From the NCBI GenBank assembly GCA_034189695.1, contig JAXHUA010000006.1, forward strand, positions 1 through 5,855: a stretch of 5,855 bases of DNA, read 5' to 3'. Position numbers and translations under genes: made by a program. This DNA comes from JAXHUA01 sp034189695 (GTDB lineage: Bacteria > Chloroflexota > Dehalococcoidia > E44-bin15). The notes under the pieces are model-generated. The model searched no databases, had not been told where the DNA came from, and saw only the letters and a program-made list of their open reading frames with translations. Of the stretch, positions 1 through 5,650 are shown piece by piece. Positions within the stretch are counted from its first letter, which is position 1; each line of letters starts with the position of its first letter.

Positions 1-1
1 G

Positions 2-445
2 GCAGGCAAGTCAGGGAATGCCTTCCTCTACCTCTACGAGAAGGACGCCGACTACGAGTTTGTGTGGGACGGTGCGTGGGGCAAGTTGAAATACACGCAG
101 GCGGCACCCACCTTTGATTTCGTGTTCAACGGGCACGGGCTGACGGTCGGCGAGGAATACACCCTCATCTACTTCCCTGACTACGAGGGGAACCCGTGGC
201 CACGGGAGGGAATCGTGTGCCTGGCCAGCGGAAAGGCCAACGACGGGGGCAACATCCACCTCAGAAGCTCGGGGGACCTTGGCTCGAATCTGCCCATGGC
301 CGGCGACATCAATGAGGGCGCCAAGATATGGCTGGTGCTGTCGGCGGATATCGATTGCGAAAACCGCACTATGTCCGGCTGGAACAACACCGAGTACCTC
401 TTCGAGCATCACCTCATTACCTATACCGATACGGACGCGCAGTAG
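2..445 (+). CDS. C-terminal part of a probable extracytoplasmic protein of unknown function (5' truncated by window edge)
   Basis: The reading frame is open from the first bases of the window to a TAG at 443-445, giving 147 visible residues; the real start lies to the left. A GTG at 62 is in frame, but the sequence before it (GKSGNAFLYLYEKDADYEF) reads like the same domain, so I do not treat it as the start. The visible part is rich in aromatic and Gly residues and looks like one beta-rich domain with the motifs GAWGKLKY (24-31), FNGHGL, YTLIYFPD, AKIWLVLSADIDC and WNNTEYLFEHHLITY near the end. I recall similar unnamed domains in hypothetical proteins of Chloroflexota and some archaea, often after a signal peptide, but cannot verify this. 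No catalytic motif is evident. The gene ends just before a strong terminator, so it is the last gene of its transcript. That it is coding is fairly sure; its function is unknown. Confidence 0.8.
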   Translation, partial: AGKSGNAFLYLYEKDADYEFVWDGAWGKLKYTQAAPTFDFVFNGHGLTVGEEYTLIYFPDYEGNPWPREGIVCLASGKANDGGNIHLRSSGDLGSNLPMAGDINEGAKIWLVLSADIDCENRTMSGWNNTEYLFEHHLITYTDTDAQ

Positions 446-462
446 GGTCCCCCCCTACTGAC

Positions 463-498
463 GAGGGGAGCCATGGCGGGTGGCTCCCCTCATCTTTT
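463..498 (+). terminator. Intrinsic terminator after the first gene
   Basis: A perfect 11-bp inverted repeat (GAGGGGAGCCA at 463-473 with TGGCTCCCCTC at 481-491) encloses a 7-base loop and is followed by TTTT at 495-498. The stem lies 17 bases after the TAG of the first gene. The GC-rich stem plus T-run is a standard Rho-independent terminator, although the T-run is short and starts three bases after the stem. Confidence 0.85.
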
Positions 499-638
499 CC
501 ACGACCCCTTGCGGGGCCCTCTCACGGGCCAAAGCCCGCCGCCAAGTATGGCTGTTCTGGGGACACAACCGTGTCACGCGCCGGCTTCGGTGCGCTGTCC
601 TTCCCAACCTCACATCACCACTGGCGTGACCGCGTCGA

Positions 639-667
639 TTGAATCAGGACACCAGCGCTGCTACAAT
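639..667 (+). promoter_or_regulatory. Sigma-70-type promoter of the acyl-CoA synthetase gene
   Basis: TTGAAT (639-644, four of six matches to TTGACA) is followed by a 17-base spacer and TACAAT (662-667, five of six matches to TATAAT). The predicted transcription start is near 674, giving a leader of about 22 bases before the GTG at 696. The position, directly downstream of the terminator of the previous gene, fits a new transcription unit. No experimental start is known. Confidence 0.7.
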
Positions 668-675
668 AGGGTGTC
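648..675. promoter_or_regulatory. Inverted repeat around the -10 box, possible operator
   Basis: GACACC (648-653) and its exact reverse complement GGTGTC (670-675) flank the predicted -10 box and the start site. The arms are 22 bp apart centre to centre, about two helical turns, as expected for a dimeric regulator contacting one DNA face. The arms are only 6 bp, so chance cannot be excluded. Confidence 0.3.
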
Positions 676-684
676 ACCACTAGC

Positions 685-688
685 GGAG
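685..688 (+). promoter_or_regulatory. Ribosome binding site that fixes the GTG start at 696
   Basis: GGAG lies 7 bases before the GTG at 696. An in-frame TAG at 681-683 rules out any earlier start, so the GTG is the first usable codon. Confidence 0.7.
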
Positions 689-695
689 TGATTTC

Positions 696-2147
696 GTGAA
701 TACGGCGTTGTCGGACGCTTTGAACCGCATTTTCTGCCCTCGTTCAGTAGCCGTTGTCGGCGCATCCTCCACACCCAGCAAATGGGGATTCCGCATCTTC
801 AACAGGCTTCTCAGTTCCGCCCCCGGGGCGGCGGTCTACCCCATCAATCGCACTGCGGAGAGCGTCCTTGGGCACACGACCTACCGCAGCCTGGCCGCAA
901 TCCCGTGCGACGTTGACCTTGCAGTCATCGTCGTTCCTGAGAACGCAGTGCCCGGCGTCATGCAGGAGTGTGCGGACAAGGGCGTCAAAGCGGCCATCGT
1001 CATCACCGCCGGCTTCAAAGAGACGGGCGAGGAAGGCCGTCAGCTTGAGGCAGAGGTACTGCGCATTGCCCGCAGCGGCGGCGTTCGTTTCGTCGGACCC
1101 AACTGCAACGGGCACTTCAATGCGGCGCTTGACCTGTTCACTCATGGCCCGGCCCAGGTCCGGCCTGGACCTCTGGCACTCATTTCCCAGAGCGGCAACT
1201 TCGGTACATACATCCTGGACCGGGGCGTCGAGAAGAAGACCGGCTTCAGCAAGTTCGTCAGCAGCGGCAATGAGGCCGACCTCACCGTCGAGGACTACCT
1301 GGAGTACTTCGGCGAGGACGACGAAACGAAGGTGATATGCGCGTATGTCGAGGGAGTAAAGGACGGCAGACGCTTCATCGACCTCGCCAAGCGTATCACC
1401 AGGAGTAAGCCTGTGGTGGTGATGAAATCAGGGAGGACGGCGGAGGCGGCCCAGGCGGTGATGTCGCACACCGGCTCGCTTGCCGGCTCCGACGCCGTTC
1501 ACGATGCGCTCTTTCGCCAGTGCGGCGTGATCAGAGTCGACGAGGTCGACGAGCTGCTCGATGTCGCGCTTGCGCTGGTGAAGCAGCCGCTCCCGCGCGG
1601 GAGGAACGTCGGCATTGTCACCTCGGGTGGCGGCTTCGGCGTGGTGGCGACTGACGCTTGCCTGCGCTACGGGCTGAGAGTGCCTCCCCTTGCAGGGGAG
1701 ATAGTCCAGATGATGGACAAGTACCTGCCCCCTCGCTGGTCCCACTCCAACCCGGTTGACATGGCGGGCGCCACCGAGGGGTCCTACGGCTGCATAGGGA
1801 CCTTGCTCAAGGCGGACAACATCGACGCCATTCTGGCAATCGGCGCACTTGGCTTTCCCGCGGACTGGCTCGACCGTCGAGGCACGGCGTTGGGTCCGGA
1901 CAGTCAGGACTACGTGAGAACAGCCATAGAGACCGAAGTGCGATTGGTGGACGGTCTTGTGGAGAGGATCCACAGGCGTCAGAAGCCCCTTATCATAACA
2001 ACCCCCATCGGCGGTGTGAAATCCCCCGCTCTCGAGAAGCTCGAGGACAACGGCGTGTTCACCTACCGCACCCCGGAAGAGGGGTGCCGGGTGATATCGT
2101 ACATGGCCAGGTATGCCGAGTACCTGTCCACCGTCCAGACCTTCTAG
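696..2147 (+). CDS. ADP-forming acyl-CoA synthetase, alpha subunit (CoA-binding, succinyl-CoA-ligase-like)
   Basis: This 483-residue cytoplasmic enzyme subunit belongs to the NDP-forming acetate/acyl-CoA ligase family, which interconverts acyl-CoA, ADP and phosphate with acid, CoA and ATP through a phosphohistidine. Residues ~10-140 are the CoA-binding Rossmann-like domain (VVGASSTPSKWG at 20-31, FVGPNC at 132-137). Residues ~158-300 form the first ligase domain, with ISQSGNFG (163-170), GNEADLTVEDYLEY (191-204) and SHTGSLAGSD (257-266). His258 in SHTG is the expected phosphorylated residue and is present. Residues ~303-475 are the last alpha domain, with the TSGGGFG turn (309-315). The length matches a separate alpha subunit. 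The ATP-grasp part of single-chain homologues is absent and no beta subunit gene follows, so a partner must be encoded elsewhere. The motif GPNCNGHFN departs from the usual GPNC-LG pattern. The substrate acid cannot be told from sequence. The gene has its own promoter and appears monocistronic. Confidence 0.9.
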   Translation: MNTALSDALNRIFCPRSVAVVGASSTPSKWGFRIFNRLLSSAPGAAVYPINRTAESVLGHTTYRSLAAIPCDVDLAVIVVPENAVPGVMQECADKGVKAAIVITAGFKETGEEGRQLEAEVLRIARSGGVRFVGPNCNGHFNAALDLFTHGPAQVRPGPLALISQSGNFGTYILDRGVEKKTGFSKFVSSGNEADLTVEDYLEYFGEDDETKVICAYVEGVKDGRRFIDLAKRITRSKPVVVMKSGRTAEAAQAVMSHTGSLAGSDAVHDALFRQCGVIRVDEVDELLDVALALVKQPLPRGRNVGIVTSGGGFGVVATDACLRYGLRVPPLAGEIVQMMDKYLPPRWSHSNPVDMAGATEGSYGCIGTLLKADNIDAILAIGALGFPADWLDRRGTALGPDSQDYVRTAIETEVRLVDGLVERIHRRQKPLIITTPIGGVKSPALEKLEDNGVFTYRTPEEGCRVISYMARYAEYLSTVQTF

Positions 2148-2260
2148 ACTCCCCGAAGACCCGCCTTTCAAACCCTGCACACCCCTGGTCCCGTCGACCC
2201 ATGCTTCGGAGAGACGCCCCACAGAACCGGGCGCTGTAAAACGGTCACCCTGCACTCCTA

Positions 2261-2289
2261 TTGACATTCGATAACCATACGGCTATAGA
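2261..2289 (+). promoter_or_regulatory. Sigma-70-type promoter of the transglutaminase-like/TPR/HTH gene
   Basis: A perfect TTGACA (2261-2266), a 17-base spacer and TATAGA (2284-2289, four of six consensus bases) lie just before the gene. The predicted start is near 2296, leaving a leader of about 32 bases before the ATG at 2328. The 5' part of the 180-base gap before it (2148-2260) shows no gene and no convincing terminator. Confidence 0.7.
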
Positions 2290-2327
2290 GAAACACGGTC
2301 ATCGACTTCCTGCGATACCGATGAGCT

Positions 2328-3284
2328 ATGACTGACATTGGCGCTGAACTGGGCCACTGGCATGTGCCTCCTCCCCCTGCCCCGTTGGGCCAACGGGAGG
2401 AGGGGCCCGGGGCCGAATCGGCCGGCTCGCAGGCCAGAAGAACCCTCGCCGCAGCACGCAGTCGCATCGGGAGAACCGCCATCGAGATAGCCATATCGGA
2501 CTGGGTCTACGACCTCGTGCGAGCCAACGTCAAGCGGGGGCGGTTCTTTGAACTCAGCGATGTCCTCCGCGCCGGTCGCGCTGACTGCCTCGGCTATGCC
2601 CGGCTGTTCTCCGCCGTCGGGCCGCTCTTCGGCGTCGACTTCGGAGTGGTCGAGGTCATCGTGGACAACTCAGGGCGGCACGTCCCACATCATGTAGGTC
2701 TGCTCAATCTCTCCAACGGAACGCGCCGTTTCGTTGATGCATGGTACGGCTCGAAGAACGTCGTTCACCGGCGCATAGGGGCATTGGTCGACGGTAAGCC
2801 CAGGGACGTTGATGTGGCGGAGCTGGGCGATGCCGAAGTAAGGGGTCTCCCCGACGCTTGCATCGACGCCATCACGCTCTACATACGGAGCAACCGCCTC
2901 CTGGAACAGGGAGAGTTCGACCCGGCAATCGAGGGGTATTCCCGCGCCATACGTCTTTACCCCAACAACACCAGGGCGTACTACAACCGGGCGCTGGCCA
3001 GAGACAGAAAGGGCGATGTGTCAGGAGCAGAACAGGACTACGCCGAAGCGCTCAAGGACGAGTCGAGACTCGTGAGAGTGCTCGCCACTGTCGAGGAACT
3101 GGAGGGTCTGCTGTTGCTGGACGAGAGACGCGTTCCCGAAAGAGAACAGGACATCTATCTCTGGCGAAAAGGATTCAAAACTGGGAAGCCAACGGACTGC
3201 GAGGAAATCGCCAGGACAGTCGGCATGTCCACGGCACAGGTGCGACAAATCATCGCCCGTACCGAGCGTCTCCTCGCCGGCTGA
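2328..3284 (+). CDS. Transglutaminase-like protein with TPR repeats and a C-terminal sigma-region-4-like helix-turn-helix
   Basis: This is a 318-residue soluble protein with no signal peptide or membrane segment. The ATG is the first possible start because an in-frame TGA sits at 2322-2324; the ribosome site is weak (GATGAG). Residues 1-45 are Pro/Gly-rich and probably disordered. Residues ~57-145 resemble the transglutaminase/SirB1-type fold, with a candidate triad Cys87 (RADCLGYARLF), His121 or His122 (HVPHHVGLL) and Asp137 (FVDAWYG). Two tetratricopeptide repeats follow at ~180-213 and ~215-246 (EQGEFDPAIEGYSRAIRLYPNN; AYYNRALARDRKGD), as in SirB1-type proteins. Residues ~266-317 resemble sigma-70 region 4: PEREQDIYLWRKG, then CEEIARTVGMSTAQVRQI and IARTERLLAG, with the VRQI recognition helix. 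No sigma region 2 is present, so it is unlikely to act as a sigma factor alone. Inferred role: a regulator or protein-interaction factor with a papain-like domain. The activity and target are unknown. It has its own promoter and faces a convergent gene. Confidence 0.8.
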   Translation: MTDIGAELGHWHVPPPPAPLGQREEGPGAESAGSQARRTLAAARSRIGRTAIEIAISDWVYDLVRANVKRGRFFELSDVLRAGRADCLGYARLFSAVGPLFGVDFGVVEVIVDNSGRHVPHHVGLLNLSNGTRRFVDAWYGSKNVVHRRIGALVDGKPRDVDVAELGDAEVRGLPDACIDAITLYIRSNRLLEQGEFDPAIEGYSRAIRLYPNNTRAYYNRALARDRKGDVSGAEQDYAEALKDESRLVRVLATVEELEGLLLLDERRVPEREQDIYLWRKGFKTGKPTDCEEIARTVGMSTAQVRQIIARTERLLAG

Positions 3285-3387
3285 GCGCAGACTGTGTGCG
3301 TCGAAACGCGGGCTCGCTCGACAGGGAGCGGGGCACCAGAGCCGCCCGGTGGCGAGTAGCGACGTCACGCCGGAGCCCCGCCTCGCG

Positions 3388-5313
3388 CTACCAGTAGCCA
3401 TCTTCCCCCTCAACTCCGCCTTCGTCACCTTCCTCACTTTCCTCACCTTCCTCGTCTTCGTCACCGTCAATCTCTTCCGTCGGCGGCGCGAACCAGAGCC
3501 AGTAGACCGCCAGCCCCACCATCACCGTTGGCACCAACGCAAGTACCGGCCACCATGCAGCGACGAAAGACCTCCCCTCCGGCTCGACCAGTACGGTGAA
3601 ATCGCCGAATTGACTCACGCTGCCACAGACGGTCATCGCCCCCTCATTCACCGCTGTTGGGAGGAGCGTCCATGTCCCAGTGGCTTGTTCCCAGGATGCC
3701 AGTCTCAATCTCGACGCCTTGTTCTCAGCCGCTCCCAGCACAGTAGCACTGAACTTCATGCACAGGTCCACCGGCTTCACCAGACCCGACGTTGCCGTTA
3801 TCGAGAAACAGGTGCCGCTTGCGACGCAGCCCTGCGGAGGGCTGGGGCAGGTCGTGAGCGGTACGACGGTGACGGTCGCCTTCTCGCTGAACGCGCCCTC
3901 ACCAAAGTGTATGTACACCGCACCGTCCGGCGTCTCCACCCATTGCTCGGCCGATCCAACCGTCGCCTTTGCCTGTGAGGCCACAGGGGTCGGAGTCGGG
4001 ACTGCCGTAGGCGTGGGGGTCGGCGTGGCTGTGGGCGTTGGCGTTGGTGCCGGCGTAGGCGTCAGCGTCGGCGTAGGCGTCAGCGTCGGCGTAGGCGTCA
4101 GCGCCGGCGTGGGAGTTGGAGTGGCCGTCGGCGTCGGCGTGGGCACAGCCGTGGGTGTCGCCGTGGGCGTCGGTGTGGGCACAGCCGTGGGTGTCGGCGT
4201 GGGCGTCGGAGTAGGTCTCGGCGTAGGCGTAGGCGTGGGTGTGGGCCCAGGAGTGGGCGTGGGAAGCGGTGGTGTGATTGTGAGTGACACCGGCACTGTC
4301 CGTGGCGAGTTCGTTGCAGCCGGGTCGCTGATGGTAATGACGGCATCAAGGCTTCCTTCGGCCAGGCCTGAAACCCGGACCGATACATTGACCTGGTCGG
4401 TCTCCCCAGTTGAAGTCCCACTTGCAGGGCTGAGAATCAGCCACGTAGCGTCCTCACTCACCGACCACGCCAGGGTCGACCCGCAGCTGTTTGCGATGCT
4501 CAGTCCCTTGGCATGCGGGTTTGGCCCGCCAGCGTGAGCACTGAACGTGAGGCTCGCCGGCTCCACCGAGATCGCGGGAGCATTCAGTTGCAGAGTCACG
4601 TCAAGGTCGGCCACGGGAAGCCCGTCGCCGTATACCAGAATGGCGGCGGTATGAACGCCGTCCTCAAGGCCCGCGTCCACGATGCATACCTCGACCTCGT
4701 CCCACTCCAGCACGGACGCGCCACTGGCCGGGTCCAGTTGAAGCCAGCCGGTTGGCCCGCCTGGTTCGTACTGCACCGCGAGAGACCAATCCAGCGCGTC
4801 CTCTTCATGGGTGCCCCGAATGCTCAGCATTTGAGGCGGTGGGTCGCCCGAACAGGTGGCGAAAAGGAAGGTGCTCGGGGCGTACTCTACCTCGGGAGCT
4901 ATGTGCAGATTGACAGGCAACGTCTGGGAGTGGGGGTTGATCACATCTTCAATCGTGATGTTCCCCGTGTAGCTCCCGGCAGTCAGCCCCGCGATGTCCA
5001 CACCGAGCGTGACCTCGTTTCTCTCGCCACTGGAAGCACCCGTGCTCGGACTGAGCGCAAGCCAGCCAGCATCGTCCGTGACCTCCCAGGACAGGGTACC
5101 CTCGCCGCCGTTCCATATCTCCAGAACCTGTGACGGCGGCGCTACCCCCTCCTCGACGGCTGTGAAATTGAACGCTGCAGGCTCGTAGGCTATGACCGGG
5201 TCACCCTGTGCCTCAGAAGAGCACGGTGCGTGAAACAGAGCGACACCCAGGGCAGCCACGAGACAGAGGACCAGTAGACCTGTGGCCTGGGCTTTCGTCG
5301 TTTCCACCCTCAT
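3388..5313 (-). CDS. Membrane-anchored surface protein: three BACON-like repeats, Thr-Pro linker, ZU5-like domain, TM helix, acidic tail
   Basis: This predicted 641-residue protein is mostly outside the membrane. The frame is open upstream to a TTG at 5472, but those extra 53 residues are charged and would bury the signal peptide. I therefore start at the ATG at 5313; a GTG at 5307 is also plausible because GGAG lies 7 bases before it. Residues 12-27 are the hydrophobic core of a signal peptide. Three related beta-sandwich repeats follow (~39-140, 142-246, 247-349), each with a pattern like L.W.V..D..WL.LSP.SG.S.GE..EV.V.V...GL..G, typical of BACON-like domains that often bind sugars or polymers outside the cell. 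Residues ~349-444 are an extended Thr-Pro linker. Residues ~448-575 look ZU5-like (VETPDGAVYIHFGEGAF) and carry five Cys. A transmembrane helix at ~583-608 precedes a 30-residue tail (612-641) with 17 Asp/Glu. There is no LPXTG motif and no convincing lipobox. Ligand unknown; likely an envelope adhesion or scaffold protein. Confidence 0.85.
   Translation of the reverse strand: MRVETTKAQATGLLVLCLVAALGVALFHAPCSSEAQGDPVIAYEPAAFNFTAVEEGVAPPSQVLEIWNGGEGTLSWEVTDDAGWLALSPSTGASSGERNEVTLGVDIAGLTAGSYTGNITIEDVINPHSQTLPVNLHIAPEVEYAPSTFLFATCSGDPPPQMLSIRGTHEEDALDWSLAVQYEPGGPTGWLQLDPASGASVLEWDEVEVCIVDAGLEDGVHTAAILVYGDGLPVADLDVTLQLNAPAISVEPASLTFSAHAGGPNPHAKGLSIANSCGSTLAWSVSEDATWLILSPASGTSTGETDQVNVSVRVSGLAEGSLDAVITISDPAATNSPRTVPVSLTITPPLPTPTPGPTPTPTPTPRPTPTPTPTPTAVPTPTPTATPTAVPTPTPTATPTPTPALTPTPTLTPTPTLTPTPAPTPTPTATPTPTPTAVPTPTPVASQAKATVGSAEQWVETPDGAVYIHFGEGAFSEKATVTVVPLTTCPSPPQGCVASGTCFSITATSGLVKPVDLCMKFSATVLGAAENKASRLRLASWEQATGTWTLLPTAVNEGAMTVCGSVSQFGDFTVLVEPEGRSFVAAWWPVLALVPTVMVGLAVYWLWFAPPTEEIDGDEDEEGEESEEGDEGGVEGEDGYW
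3982..4266 (-). repeat. Degenerate tandem repeats encoding the Thr-Pro linker
   Basis: This stretch of the surface-protein gene encodes an almost pure Thr-Pro run with scattered Ala, Val, Leu, Gly and Arg. Two nested DNA repeats are visible on the plus strand: three 18-bp units (4052-4105, unit GGCGTAGGCGTCAGCGTC, third copy with one change, coding six residues each), and a 36-bp direct repeat (4139-4174 and 4175-4210, 34 of 36 identical, twelve residues each). All periods are multiples of three, so copy-number change keeps the frame. Repeats like this can expand or contract by slippage or recombination and are also prone to assembly error. Confidence 0.85.
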
Positions 5314-5570
5314 TCTCCAGCGATTGCCTGTAGCGTACTTGTCCCTCCGTGCTGTAGCGACCGCCCTATCACCTACTTTCGGTCGACCTCCTCCCTGATT
5401 CACCCTGGGAGAAGACCCTAACAACTGGCATCCAGCCAACCGGCGCTCACCCTCATTCGCCCGCGTTTTCAACGCCCCCCCGGCCGTGCAGAAGCCTTGA
5501 CCTGGTCATCTCTCCAAGCAGTGACCCCACGTGGCGGCAGCGCTCGACCGGCACGGTAGGGACAACATCT
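5314..5570. other. Intergenic region upstream of the surface-protein gene, no gene seen
   Basis: I see no convincing coding region on either strand. It should carry the promoter of the minus-strand surface-protein gene, but no good -35/-10 pair with proper spacing is apparent reading leftward. GGAG just before the ATG at 5313 is the only clear expression signal. Base composition stays high in G+C, like the genes to the left. Confidence 0.5.
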
Positions 5571-5650
5571 GGTGTGAGTACAGGTTTTCGCCGGCCATAA
5601 TGCAGGCTAATACTGGCGACAATGCTGGTGGTTCCTCGCAATAATACGAC
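5571..5650. repeat. Short degenerate direct repeats at a 22-bp period
   Basis: Four 14-base segments start exactly 22 bp apart, at 5571, 5593, 5615 and 5637. The middle two are clearest (GGCCATAATGCAGG and GGCGACAATGCTGG, 11 of 14 identical). The first (GGTGTGAGTACAGG) and last (CGCAATAATACGAC) match 8 of 14 against the second. Two-turn spacing suggests a series of binding sites for one protein on one face of the DNA. Confidence 0.4.

Noticed and set aside
1428..2267. Minus-strand open frame of 279 codons opposite the acyl-CoA synthetase gene
   Set aside because: It lies antisense to a clearly recognisable enzyme, has no domain features and is explained by high G+C.
3313..3332. Hairpin between the convergent genes (CTCGCTC with GAGCGGG, 6-base loop)
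   Set aside because: The stem is 7 bp with one G-T pair and there is no T-run on either strand, so I do not call it a terminator.
3356..3391. Inverted repeat GTAGCG/CGCTAC across the 3' end of the surface-protein gene
   Set aside because: Six-base arms with a 24-base loop and no T-run are too weak for a terminator and are likely to be chance.
3680..4537. Plus-strand open frame of 285 codons with a long Val-Gly repeat
   Set aside because: It is the complement of the Thr-Pro linker gene: GGNGTN on one strand reads as Gly-Val, NACNCC on the other as Thr-Pro. The minus-strand frame has a signal peptide, domain repeats and a TM helix, so the plus frame is a shadow.
5313..5383. Lipoprotein or sortase anchoring of the surface protein
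   Set aside because: The Cys after the hydrophobic core is in HAPC, which does not fit the lipobox, and the C-terminus ends in an acidic tail without an LPXTG-type motif; a TM anchor is the better reading.
5453..5641. Minus-strand open frame of 62 codons
   Set aside because: It spans the composition boundary and the 22-bp repeats, has no recognisable motif and no clear ribosome site.
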